Below are positions 1-7,731 of a DNA stretch of 64,000 nt, piece by piece (the first letter of the stretch is position 1; each line of letters opens with the position of its first letter). The notes beneath the pieces were generated by a model. That model ran no database searches. It was not told the DNA's origin and worked only from the letters and a program-made list of their open reading frames with translations. The position numbers and the translations under genes are program-made. Source of the stretch: Pseudomonas sp. CFII64 (GTDB lineage: Bacteria; Pseudomonadota; Gammaproteobacteria; Pseudomonadales; Pseudomonadaceae); NCBI RefSeq assembly GCF_000416235.1, contig NZ_ATLO01000046.1:62001-126000 (forward strand), read 5' to 3'.

Positions 1-55
1 GCTTGGTATCGATGCTGGCCTGAAAAAGCTGGCGAATTCGGGATTGCATGTCCAT
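1..55 (-). CDS. gmhA: Phosphoheptose isomerase / DiaA-like SIS protein, 5' end only
   Basis: Only the first 18 codons are in the window; the gene runs off the left edge. The N-terminus MDMQSRIRQLFQASIDTK is the start I remember for the Pseudomonas protein annotated as phosphoheptose isomerase (GmhA). In enterobacteria the gene at this place, next to yraN and lpoA, is diaA, a DnaA-binding SIS-domain protein. An AAGGT Shine-Dalgarno sequence lies about ten bases before the ATG at 55. Whether it acts in heptose synthesis or replication initiation cannot be decided from so short a piece. The neighbouring yraN and lpoA on the same strand support the identification. Confidence 0.6.
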   Translation of the reverse strand, partial: MDMQSRIRQLFQASIDTK

Positions 56-215
56 CTGGGTGACCTTAATTAGAGCGTATGGCGGCTGGTCGGGCGCTGA
101 CCAGAAGATTCTGGAGGCTTCCCGGCACACATCTGTGCAGCCCGCAAATCGAAGAGCGAAATCGGTATTGGGTGTGCGGTACGTGTTTCAGGATCGGCAT
201 AGCGGACCTTGCCAC

Positions 216-587
216 TCAGCTGTCGAAAGCGCTTTTAAGCCAGTTCAGAGGAGTGCTGGAGCCCGGTTGTCCCTCGATGGCCACCACGTCGAAACGGCAA
301 GGGGCATCCGCCCAGCGAGTGTTGTCCTGCAAAAACAGCTGCGCCGCCAGAATGACTTTTTGCTGCTTGCGAAAATCCACGCTGTGCAACGCTCCGCCCC
401 AGCCGGAATGGCGCCGGTAGCGAACTTCGACGAATACTACTGTATCTCCGTCGAGCATGACCAGATCGAGCTCGCCACGTTTACATAACCAGTTTTGTGC
501 AATCAGCTGCATTCCCTGCTGCTGTAAATACAGCAGGGCGCTGGCCTCAGCCTCGCGCCCTGCTTGTTTACCGGTGCCGCCTGGCAT
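216..587 (-). CDS. yraN: YraN family endonuclease-like protein (UPF0102)
   Basis: A 123-residue protein of the UPF0102/YraN family, which has a PD-(D/E)xK nuclease-type fold and no firmly established role. The conserved core is visible: GRxxE near the N-terminus (GREAEASALLYLQQQG), then GELDLVM and VVFVEVRYR, which carry the acidic residues of the nuclease-like motif. Length is normal for the family. The ATG overlaps the lpoA stop codon (TGATG at 585-589), so translation is probably coupled. The order lpoA-yraN-gmhA/diaA matches the enterobacterial yraM-yraN-diaA run. The 160 bases between yraN and gmhA hold no recognisable gene. Confidence 0.9.
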   Translation of the reverse strand: MPGGTGKQAGREAEASALLYLQQQGMQLIAQNWLCKRGELDLVMLDGDTVVFVEVRYRRHSGWGGALHSVDFRKQQKVILAAQLFLQDNTRWADAPCRFDVVAIEGQPGSSTPLNWLKSAFDS

Positions 588-2401
588 CAGGGGGCAGTGT
601 CCGGCAGGCGCTGGATCTTGCCATCAACGAACTCGGCCCAAGGCAATTGACGTTCGATACGACGCGCCGGGTTCATGCTCAGGCTGCCGGAGAGGCCATC
701 AATGCGGCTTTCAGGCAGTGTCTTGAGTTGGCCCAGGCGCGGCGCCAGGCGATAAGCGTCGACACCCATGGCGTAAAGACGGCCCAGGCTGCCAGCAGCC
801 TGCGGCCATTGGGCGATGACTTGCTGACGCAGCGGGTCATTGGCGTTGAGCAACCAAGGGGTTTCACAGAAGCGCACGCCGTTGAGGTCCATGTACTGCG
901 CCTGATCGTTGCTGTTGGTGAACAGGTGCGAAGTGGCGTAGACCGGAACGTCGCCAGCGTACTGGAAGACCATGGTCGGCTTGATCTGCTGGGCCTGTTG
1001 CGGCGTGGCGGCAAGGAACATGAAATCAATGTCCTGGCGGCGCGACGGTTGCGCGGCGACGTCGGCACCTACTGTGCTTTGCAGGCGTTTGGCGCGACCT
1101 TCGCTATTGCGCAGCTGGAACAGTTCGGCGACTTGCTGGGCCAGCGCGACCGGCTGATCGACGTGTTCGGCAGCAATCAATGTGCCGCCCTTGGCTTGCC
1201 AGCTCTGACGGAAGGCGTCCAGGACGCGGTCACCCCATTCGCCTTTAGGCACCATGGCGACAGCGCTGCGCTTGCCATCAGCCCAGGCACGACGCGCCAC
1301 TTCACGGGCTTCGTCTTCTGCGGAAAGGCCAAACTGGAACAGCTGCGGCGGGCCTTCAGCACCGGCGTCGCTGTAATTCAGCGCCAGGGTGGTGATCGGC
1401 AACTGCTCGCGACCATTGAGTTGCTTGACCAGTGGTTTTTCCAGCGGGCCGACCACCAGCTGCACGCCAGCCGCTTTGGCCTGGCGATAAAACTCGTCCA
1501 TGGATGTCAGGCGCGAGCTATCGAAGACTTGAATCGAAGGCGGGTTCTGACCGGCTTGCTGCGCCTGGTAATGCGCGGCCATGAAACCTTCGCGCAAGGC
1601 CTTGGCAACCGCAGCCAGCGGGCCTTCCTGAGGCAGCAGCAGGGCGATTTTGGTCAGCGGTTCGCTGGTCAAGGCGCGCAGTTGTGCCAGTGTGGCTGGC
1701 AATTGAACGGCCGCCGGGTGTTTCGGATTCTGTGCTTTCCAGCTGTCGATGGCCGCCTGTTGCTGTTCCAGCGTGCCGGCACCTTTGACAGCGCGCGCCA
1801 GGCTCAGCCAGCCACCTACGTCATCGTTCGCAGTGCTTTGCAGCTGTTCAGGTGGCAGTGCGGCAACCAATGCCCAGATGGCATCGTTGTTGGCGCTCAG
1901 CTCCGCGCCTTGCAGCAGCGGGCCGACGAAGACGCGTTCACTGATCGCGGCCATGGTCTGGCCGTCAGCTTCCAGAGCCCGGGCCCGAACGGTGTGGGTG
2001 CGCACTTGCTGCTCGACGGACAATTCGCCAAGGCGTTGCAGGCTTGGATGGTTCAGCGCGGTCAGCGCAGCTTTGGGCTGGTTGCGGCCCATCGCCAGTT
2101 CAGCGGCCAAGGTGCTGGCGTAAACCTGCTGGCCTGGCTTGAGCAGATCCAGCTGCACTTGCGCAAGAATCTGCGCCGCGCGACCTGGATCATTCTGCCG
2201 GCTGGCCAGATCCGCGGCGCTGAGTCTCAGCAAGGCAGCCTGGTCCGGAGTTTTCGCCTGTGCAGCCTGGTCGAGCAATTGCTCGATACTGGCATCAGGG
2301 GTACGTGGAAGTTCGCCAAGGCTGGACGAAGGCGAGCTGGCACAAGCCGCCAACAGGGCAGCGAGGCAGAGGGCAGAGAACAGCCGCAGGCAAGCGATCA
2401 T
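587..2401 (-). CDS. lpoA: LpoA-type lipoprotein activator of penicillin-binding proteins
   Basis: An outer-membrane lipoprotein of the YraM/LpoA family (PF04348). In E. coli LpoA reaches through the periplasm to activate PBP1a; in Pseudomonas the homologue pairs with class A PBPs. I place the start at the ATG at 2401, giving 604 residues, because it begins a standard lipoprotein signal (MIACLRLFSALCLAALLAAC, lipobox Cys near residue 20). An open frame continues upstream to 2458 but would bury that signal. The N-terminal half is TPR-like, and the C-terminal half resembles a periplasmic binding protein (KIALLLPQEGPLAAVAKA, near residue 270). It is divergent from rsmI and overlaps yraN. Confidence 0.88.
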   Translation of the reverse strand: MIACLRLFSALCLAALLAACASSPSSSLGELPRTPDASIEQLLDQAAQAKTPDQAALLRLSAADLASRQNDPGRAAQILAQVQLDLLKPGQQVYASTLAAELAMGRNQPKAALTALNHPSLQRLGELSVEQQVRTHTVRARALEADGQTMAAISERVFVGPLLQGAELSANNDAIWALVAALPPEQLQSTANDDVGGWLSLARAVKGAGTLEQQQAAIDSWKAQNPKHPAAVQLPATLAQLRALTSEPLTKIALLLPQEGPLAAVAKALREGFMAAHYQAQQAGQNPPSIQVFDSSRLTSMDEFYRQAKAAGVQLVVGPLEKPLVKQLNGREQLPITTLALNYSDAGAEGPPQLFQFGLSAEDEAREVARRAWADGKRSAVAMVPKGEWGDRVLDAFRQSWQAKGGTLIAAEHVDQPVALAQQVAELFQLRNSEGRAKRLQSTVGADVAAQPSRRQDIDFMFLAATPQQAQQIKPTMVFQYAGDVPVYATSHLFTNSNDQAQYMDLNGVRFCETPWLLNANDPLRQQVIAQWPQAAGSLGRLYAMGVDAYRLAPRLGQLKTLPESRIDGLSGSLSMNPARRIERQLPWAEFVDGKIQRLPDTAP

Positions 2402-2685
2402 GTGTATGTTCCTGATACTCGAGCAAATTAGCGGGGAATTGTACCCAAGCGCTGGCAAGGGTGCGACGTCGAAGGCGTTAAAGCGGTGATATAGATTGCC
2501 GAACGGGCTTTTTAACAGCCAAAGCGGCGGATGTGCAGGTGTTGAAATAGCGAATCGCGATGCATCTCATTAATTTTCCGTCCTTTTTCAGGTTCTTCCT
2601 TGAGCACGCTACCCATGCAGTGGAGTCGTAGTCTGTACAATGCGGACTCTTCACCCATCACGGGTAACCAAATGAGGTCTGCGCT

Positions 2686-3558
2686 TTGACTGCTGACGTT
2701 GCTTCGAATTCCGCTGCTGGCTCGCTTTATGTAGTGGCCACGCCTATCGGCAATCTGGATGACATGAGCGTGCGGGCGTTGAAGGTGTTGCGCGACGTCG
2801 CCCTGATCGCTGCCGAAGATACGCGTCATTCATTGCGACTGATGCAGCACTTCGGCATTCCGACGCCGCTGGCTGCCTGCCACGAGCATAACGAACGCGA
2901 TGAGGGCAGTCGCTTCATCGCTCGTTTGCTGGCGGGCGATGACGTCGCGCTGATTTCCGATGCCGGCACGCCGTTGATCTCCGATCCGGGTTATCACCTG
3001 GTTCGTCAGGCGCGAGCGGCTGGCATCAAGGTAGTTCCGGTGCCCGGCGCCTGTGCATTGATTGCGGCGTTGTCGGCGGCAGGTTTGCCGTCAGATCGCT
3101 TTATCTTCGAAGGATTCCTGCCCGCCAAGGCGGTAGGTCGCAGGGCGCGCCTGGAATTGCTCAAGGAAGAACCGCGCACGCTGATCTTCTACGAAGCGCC
3201 GCACCGGATTCTTGAGTGCCTGCAGGATCTTGAGCTGGTATTCGGCCCGGAGCGTCCGGCATTGCTGGCCCGTGAGCTGACGAAAACGTTTGAAACCCTC
3301 AAAGGCCTGCCGTTGTCGCAATTGCGGGCATTCGTGGAAGGCGACAGCAATCAGCAGCGCGGCGAGTGCGTGGTGTTGGTCGCTGGCTGGAGCGAACCCG
3401 AAGGTGAGGACGTGATCGGCACTGAGGCGCGGCGGATTCTGGATCTGTTGCTGCAGGAAATGCCGCTCAAGCGGGCCGCAGCACTGGCGGCGGAAATTAC
3501 CGGTGTGCGCAAGAACCTGCTTTATCAGGTGGCGCTGGACAAGCAAAAAGGCGAGTAG
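2686..3558 (+). CDS. rsmI: 16S rRNA (cytidine1402-2'-O)-methyltransferase RsmI
   Basis: RsmI uses S-adenosylmethionine to methylate the 2'-OH of C1402 in the 16S rRNA decoding centre, beside the N4 methylation made by RsmH, whose gene is 2 kb downstream. The protein has 290 residues with tetrapyrrole-methylase family signatures: LYVVATPIGNLDDMSVRAL near the N-terminus, AAEDTRHS, SDAGTPLISDPGYHLVR and the VPVPGACALIAALSAAGLP region. The start is a TTG at 2686, preceded by GAGGT with about seven bases between, so it is not an artefact. The 2402-2685 gap separates it from the divergent lpoA and must hold both promoters; only a TACAAT -10-like hexamer at 2636-2641 stands out. Confidence 0.93.
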   Translation: MTADVASNSAAGSLYVVATPIGNLDDMSVRALKVLRDVALIAAEDTRHSLRLMQHFGIPTPLAACHEHNERDEGSRFIARLLAGDDVALISDAGTPLISDPGYHLVRQARAAGIKVVPVPGACALIAALSAAGLPSDRFIFEGFLPAKAVGRRARLELLKEEPRTLIFYEAPHRILECLQDLELVFGPERPALLARELTKTFETLKGLPLSQLRAFVEGDSNQQRGECVVLVAGWSEPEGEDVIGTEARRILDLLLQEMPLKRAAALAAEITGVRKNLLYQVALDKQKGE

Positions 3559-3605
3559 GGCGTGTCATGCGGCGCTAAGTGATTGAGCTTCGGACGTTTT
3601 AAAGC

Positions 3606-3634
3606 TTGTTCTCGGGCATCCGTGTCGTTAACCT
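3606..3634 (+). promoter_or_regulatory. Candidate sigma70 promoter of rnpB
   Basis: TTGTTC (3606-3611) and TAACCT (3629-3634) are separated by 17 bases. The implied start falls about ten bases further on, at the inferred 5' end of the RNase P RNA (3644). The -10 match is weak (three of six positions). Position is the main support. Confidence 0.4.
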
Positions 3635-3643
3635 TGGCGGCGG

Positions 3644-4004
3644 AGAGTCGATTGGACAGTCGCTGCCTCTTATTGTTCGCAATTAAGGGGGGGAGGAAAG
3701 TCCGGGCTCCATAGGGCGGAGTGCCAGGTAACACCTGGGAGGCGCGAGCCTACGGAAAGTGCCACAGAAAATAACCGCCTAAGCACTTCGGTGCCGGTAA
3801 GGGTGAAAAGGTGCGGTAAGAGCGCACCGCGCGTCTGGCAACAGTTCGTGGCAAGGTAAACCCCACTCGGAGCAAGACCAAATAGGGTTCCTAGGCGTGG
3901 CCCGCGCTGGAACCGGGTAGGTTGCTAAAGACGTCCGGTGACGGCCGTCGTAGAGGAATGACTGTCCTCGACAGAACCCGGCTTACAGATCGGCTCTCCA
4001 CCTT
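3644..4004 (+). ncRNA. rnpB: RNase P RNA component, bacterial type A
   Basis: This is the catalytic RNA of RNase P, which matures tRNA 5' ends. The conserved core is easy to see: GGGGAGGAAAGTCCGGGCTC with CATAGGGCGGAGTGCCAGG after it (about 3688-3730), GGTAAGGGTGAAA followed by GTGCGGTAAGAGCGCACC (about 3794-3828), ACAGTTCGTGGCAAGGTAAA, GACCAAATAGG, and the 3' block GAATGACTGTCCTCGACAGA with ACCCGGCTTA (about 3956-3986). The ends are inferred from the P1 pairing and the terminal CTCTCCACCT segment, so each may be off by a few bases. A GC hairpin follows at 4013-4033 but lacks a T-tract. Confidence 0.95.
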
Positions 4005-4205
4005 TTCCCCCCTTGTGCGTTTCAGCCGCACAACACCCCTCGTAATACCGAAAAAATCTTAAACTTAATAAAACACATTAACTTCTGCGCGTAGCCCCTT
4101 GGGCTGTGTCGGAAATATCTGAAAGAACCTTCGCAAAATTACCGCTTCTCATCCGAAACCACTCCTAAATCTCAGTAATGTAAGGGTTTTCCTTAGGACC
4201 GTGCC
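4005..4205. other. Intergenic spacer between rnpB and the mra promoter
   Basis: About 200 bases with no coding frame I can support. The stretch is visibly AT-rich (4045-4085) compared with its surroundings. A 7-bp stem TTGTGCG/CGCACAA (4013-4033) could help end rnpB transcription, though no run of T follows it. Nothing else is recognisable. Confidence 0.5.
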
Positions 4206-4235
4206 TTGACGGTGTGGTGGGCGCGTTCCTATAGT
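4206..4235 (+). promoter_or_regulatory. Promoter Pmra of the division and cell-wall cluster
   Basis: TTGACG (4206-4211) and TATAGT (4230-4235) with an 18-base spacer make the best sigma70 promoter in the window. The expected transcription start, about 4242, falls at the first MraZ repeat. A repressor bound there would block initiation, as known for E. coli Pmra. Confidence 0.75.
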
Positions 4236-4241
4236 GTGCAC

Positions 4242-4268
4242 AAGTGGCAGAAAGTGGCACGAAGTGGG
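4242..4268 (+). promoter_or_regulatory. MraZ operator: three direct repeats with 10-bp period
   Basis: AAGTGG occurs at 4242, 4252 and 4262 in perfect 10-bp register, the last copy extended to AAGTGGG. This fits the known MraZ site architecture of TGGG-type repeats spaced by one helical turn and read by the ring-shaped MraZ oligomer. It lies just before mraZ, so the gene is predicted to be autoregulated. Confidence 0.8.
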
Positions 4269-4308
4269 TTTTTTCAGCGCAAAAAGTTAGTATTTGGAGA
4301 ATGCGCCT

Positions 4309-4764
4309 GTGTTTCGTGGTGCCAACGCAATCAATCTCGATGCAAAGGGCCGTCTCGCTATGCCGAGTCGGTACCGTGACGAGTTGGATTCGCGTAGCGC
4401 CGGGCAATTGATCGTAACCATTGACGCTGTTGACCCTTGCCTATGTCTGTACCCGCTTTCTGAATGGGAACTGATTGAAGCCAAGTTGCGAGATCTCGCG
4501 ACGTTTCGCGAGGAAAACCGGCGTCTTCAAAGGCTTTTGATCGGTAACGCTGTCGATCTGGAACTTGATGGCAGTGGGCGTTTTCTGGTGCCGCCACGTC
4601 TTCGCGATTATGCCAAGTTGGATAAACGCGTGATGTTAGTTGGCCAGCTCAATAAGTTTCAATTGTGGGACGAGGACGCCTGGAACGCTCTTGCTGATGC
4701 GGATCTGGCGGCCATTCAAAAACCTGGCGCGATGCCTGATGAATTACGTGACCTGATCCTGTGA
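4309..4764 (+). CDS. mraZ: Transcriptional regulator MraZ
   Basis: MraZ is a DNA-binding protein of the AbrB/SpoVT superfamily that represses its own promoter and the dcw cluster. The start is the GTG at 4309 (MFRGANAINLDAKGRLAMP), which has GGAGA about nine bases upstream. A TTG at 4294 in the same frame would put that Shine-Dalgarno sequence inside the gene. The 151-residue product has the expected two MraZ repeats, each with the D-x-K/S-G-R signature: LDAKGRLAMPSRYR near residue 10 and LDGSGRFLVPPRLRDY near residue 87. It overlaps rsmH by four bases (GTGA). The three-repeat operator upstream matches its regulatory role. Confidence 0.96.
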   Translation: MFRGANAINLDAKGRLAMPSRYRDELDSRSAGQLIVTIDAVDPCLCLYPLSEWELIEAKLRDLATFREENRRLQRLLIGNAVDLELDGSGRFLVPPRLRDYAKLDKRVMLVGQLNKFQLWDEDAWNALADADLAAIQKPGAMPDELRDLIL

Positions 4765-5708
4765 CTATGACTAGCGGCTTTACCCACATCACCGTACTGC
4801 TCGAAGAAGCCGTCGAGGCTCTCGCGGTGCGCGCCGATGGCTGCTATCTGGACGGAACCTTCGGGCGTGGCGGACATAGCCGCCTCATATTGCAGAAGCT
4901 GGGGCCTGATGGCCGATTGCTAGGGTTCGACAAAGATCCCCAGGCAATTGCCACCGGGCAATCGCTAGCGGCCGAAGACGGCCGCTTTGTTATTGTGCAG
5001 CGCAGCTTTGCCGAACTGGGTTCCGAGGCTCAAAGTCGCGGGATTCAGGGCAAAGTCAGCGGCGTTCTGCTCGACCTGGGCGTGTCCTCGCCGCAGCTGG
5101 ATGATCCTGAGCGCGGCTTCAGTTTCATGAACGACGGCCCCTTGGACATGCGCATGGACCCGACTCGCGGCGTCAGTGCTGCCGAGTTCATCGCCACCGC
5201 GCCGGTCGAAGAAATCGCCCGCGTCTTCAAGGAATATGGCGAAGAGCGTTTCTCCAAGCGCATGGCGGCTGCAGTCGTCGCGCGCCGTGAAGTGCAACCT
5301 TTCGAGCGCACGGCCGATCTGGCCGAAGTGCTCAAGGTCGCCAATCCGGCCTGGGAGAAGGGCAAGAATCCTGCGACGCGCGCCTTTCAGGGGCTGCGCA
5401 TCCATGTAAACAACGAATTGGGCGATCTTGAAGCCGGCCTCGAAGCCGCGCTCGACGTGCTGGAAATCGGCGGGCGTCTGGTGGTGATCAGCTTCCATTC
5501 CCTGGAGGATCGCATCGTCAAGCTGTTCATGCGCAAGCTCGCCAAGGGCGAAGCCGACAACATGCCGCGTGACTTGCCGATCCAGTTCAAGGCGTTCGAT
5601 CCGAAAATCAAGATTCACGGCAAGGCGCAATTCGCCTCCGATGTCGAGACCAAGGCCAATCCGCGCTCGCGCAGCGCTGTCATGCGTGTCGCGGAGAAGC
5701 TCAAGTGA
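4761..5708 (+). CDS. rsmH: 16S rRNA (cytosine1402-N4)-methyltransferase RsmH
   Basis: RsmH (MraW) adds the N4 methyl group to C1402 of 16S rRNA using S-adenosylmethionine. The 315-residue protein starts MTMTSGFTHITVLLEEAV and has the SAM-binding motif YLDGTFGRGGHS near residue 28, GFDKDPQA, LLDLGVSSPQLDDPERGFSF and the C-terminal ISFHSLEDRIVK segment. I use the GTG at 4761 because it aligns with the usual family start and couples to the mraZ stop; an ATG six bases on is possible. It precedes ftsL, as in other dcw clusters. With rsmI at 2686, both enzymes that modify C1402 are encoded within 3 kb. Confidence 0.96.
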   Translation: MTMTSGFTHITVLLEEAVEALAVRADGCYLDGTFGRGGHSRLILQKLGPDGRLLGFDKDPQAIATGQSLAAEDGRFVIVQRSFAELGSEAQSRGIQGKVSGVLLDLGVSSPQLDDPERGFSFMNDGPLDMRMDPTRGVSAAEFIATAPVEEIARVFKEYGEERFSKRMAAAVVARREVQPFERTADLAEVLKVANPAWEKGKNPATRAFQGLRIHVNNELGDLEAGLEAALDVLEIGGRLVVISFHSLEDRIVKLFMRKLAKGEADNMPRDLPIQFKAFDPKIKIHGKAQFASDVETKANPRSRSAVMRVAEKLK

Positions 5709-5998
5709 GCCGGCTGTTCCTCAAGCCTCTTCCAGGCGGCAGTTTCTTCATGCTGCTGTTGTTCATCGCCGTCCTGGTTTCGGCGATCGGCGTGTCGTAC
5801 AGCGCCCACTGGAATCGCCAGTTGCTCAACTCCCTCTATTCCGAACTCAGCGTGCGTGACAAGGCGCAGGCGGAATGGGGTCGTCTTATCCTTGAACAAA
5901 GCACCTGGACCGCCCATAGCCGCATCGAAACCCTGGCGTCAGAACAGCTGAAAATGCGCATCCCGAGTGCCGCCGAAGTTCGAATGGTGGCGCCATGA
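5705..5998 (+). CDS. ftsL: Cell division protein FtsL
   Basis: A small bitopic inner-membrane protein of 97 residues. It forms the FtsQLB complex that relays the activation signal to FtsWI at the septum. The layout is typical: a short cytoplasmic tail, one transmembrane helix (about residues 13-33, SFFMLLLFIAVLVSAIGVSY), and a periplasmic heptad-rich coiled coil (LLNSLYSELSVRDKAQAEWG). The start is GTG at 5705, overlapping the rsmH stop. The stop overlaps the ftsI ATG (ATGA at 5995-5998). Sequence conservation in FtsL is low, so the call rests largely on topology and position between rsmH and ftsI. Confidence 0.93.
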   Translation: MSRLFLKPLPGGSFFMLLLFIAVLVSAIGVSYSAHWNRQLLNSLYSELSVRDKAQAEWGRLILEQSTWTAHSRIETLASEQLKMRIPSAAEVRMVAP

Positions 5999-7731
5999 TG
6001 AAGCTGGAGGGGGCTCTGTATCCGTGGCGTTTCCGCGTGGTGGTGGGCCTGCTCGTCATTCTGGTGCTCGCCATCTGCTGGCGCATCATCGACCTGCAAG
6101 TCGTGGATCACACGTTCCTCAAGGAGCAGGGCGATGCGCGCAGTGTTCGCCACATCCCGATTCCTGCGCACCGTGGCCTGATTACCGACCGTAACGGCGA
6201 GCCTTTGGCCGTCAGTACGCCGGTCACCACGCTGTGGGCCAATCCCAAGGAAATGCAACTGGACAAGGCCAAATGGCCAGCTCTGGCTAACGCGCTGGGG
6301 CAGGACGTCAAGGCACTGACCGAACGTCTTGATTCCCAGGCTTCCAAGGAATTCATCTATCTGGTTCGCGGCTTGACTCCGGAGCAGGGCCAGTCGGTTC
6401 TGGACCTGAAAGTCCCCGGCGTATACGGCATCGAAGAGTTCCGCCGGTTTTATCCGGCGGGGGACGTGACCGCGCACATGGTTGGCTTTACCGACCTCGA
6501 CGATCATGGTCGCGAAGGTGTCGAGCTGGCCTATGACGACTGGCTTGCCGGCGTGCCCGGCAAACGACAAGTCATCAAGGATCGGCGCGGACGACTGATC
6601 AAGGATGTCCAGGTCACCAAAAACGCCAAGGCCGGAAAGACCTTGGCTTTGTCTATTGATCTGCGCCTGCAATACCTGGCAACCCGCGAGCTGCGCAACG
6701 CCATCGTCGAGAACGAAGCGAAGGCCGGCAGCATGGTGATCATGGACGTCAAGACCGGCGAAGTGCTGGCCATGGTCAACTCGCCGACCTACAACCCGAA
6801 CAACCGCCGCACCATGGTACCCGCCGCCATGCGTAACCGGGCAATCATCGATGTGTTCGAGCCGGGCTCGACCATGAAGCCGATCTCCATGACCGCCGCG
6901 CTCGACAGCGGCCGCTGGAAACCCACCGACAAGGTCGAGGTTTATCCCGGCACGTTGCAGATCGGCAAATACACCATTCGTGACGTGACCAAGACCGAAG
7001 GCCCGATCCTCGACCTGACCGGCATCCTGATCAACTCCAGTAACGTCGGCATGAGTAAAGTGGCGTTCGACGTGGGCGGCGAAGCGATTTTCCGCGCCAT
7101 GCAGCGCGTTGGCCTCGGCCAGTACACTGGTCTGGGTTTCCCCGGCGAGCGCGTCGGCAACCTGCCTAACTATCGCGAATGGCGCAAAGCCGAGACGGCG
7201 ACCTTGTCTTACGGCTACGGCCTGTCGGTGACCGCGTTGCAACTGGTTCACGCCTACGCCGCGCTGGCCAATAATGGCCGCATCGTGCCGCTGACCATTC
7301 TGAAAAGCGACGCGGCGCCGACTTCGGTTCAGGCGATTCCCGAAGCTACCGCAAAAACCTTGCAAGGCATGTTGCAACAAGTGATCGAGGACCCGCGTGG
7401 CGTGTATCGCGCGCGTGTGCCGTCCTACCACGTTGCAGGCAAGAGCGGTACAGCACGTAAGACGTCGGTGGGCACCAAGGGTTACGCCGAAAACTCCTAC
7501 CGTTCGCTGTTCGCCGGTTTCGGACCGATGAGCAATCCGCGCTACGCCATCGTTGTGGTCATCGACGAGCCGAGCAAGGGCGGTTATTACGGCGGTCTGG
7601 TTTCCGCGCCGGTATTCAGCAAAGTGATGTCCGGCACCTTGCGCCTGATGAACGTCACGCCCGATAACCTCGTTGCCACGCCGCCCGAACAAGTCAATGC
7701 AGCACCCGTCGTAAAAGGAGGGCGTGGTTGA
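5995..7731 (+). CDS. ftsI: Septal peptidoglycan transpeptidase FtsI (PBP3)
   Basis: FtsI is the class B penicillin-binding protein that crosslinks septal peptidoglycan together with the glycosyltransferase FtsW. The 578-residue protein has one N-terminal membrane anchor (about residues 13-35), a PBP dimerisation region and a C-terminal transpeptidase domain. The three active-site motifs are present: STMK with the nucleophile Ser near residue 292, SSN in INSSNVGMSK, and KSGT in AGKSGTARK. PBP3 is the main target of aztreonam and several cephalosporins in Pseudomonas. Two ATG codons stand in tandem at 5995 and 5998; either could start. It abuts murE through a TGATG overlap. Confidence 0.96.
   Translation: MMKLEGALYPWRFRVVVGLLVILVLAICWRIIDLQVVDHTFLKEQGDARSVRHIPIPAHRGLITDRNGEPLAVSTPVTTLWANPKEMQLDKAKWPALANALGQDVKALTERLDSQASKEFIYLVRGLTPEQGQSVLDLKVPGVYGIEEFRRFYPAGDVTAHMVGFTDLDDHGREGVELAYDDWLAGVPGKRQVIKDRRGRLIKDVQVTKNAKAGKTLALSIDLRLQYLATRELRNAIVENEAKAGSMVIMDVKTGEVLAMVNSPTYNPNNRRTMVPAAMRNRAIIDVFEPGSTMKPISMTAALDSGRWKPTDKVEVYPGTLQIGKYTIRDVTKTEGPILDLTGILINSSNVGMSKVAFDVGGEAIFRAMQRVGLGQYTGLGFPGERVGNLPNYREWRKAETATLSYGYGLSVTALQLVHAYAALANNGRIVPLTILKSDAAPTSVQAIPEATAKTLQGMLQQVIEDPRGVYRARVPSYHVAGKSGTARKTSVGTKGYAENSYRSLFAGFGPMSNPRYAIVVVIDEPSKGGYYGGLVSAPVFSKVMSGTLRLMNVTPDNLVATPPEQVNAAPVVKGGRG

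Noticed and set aside
497..2431. Long open frame on the plus strand across lpoA (644 codons)
   Set aside because: It is antisense to lpoA, which has a lipoprotein signal and family motifs. High-GC codon use keeps the opposite frame open. No ribosome site or recognisable protein.
5836..7692. Long minus-strand open frame opposite ftsI (618 codons)
   Set aside because: ftsI has all three penicillin-binding motifs; the antisense product is His/Gly-rich low-complexity sequence typical of GC-rich shadows.
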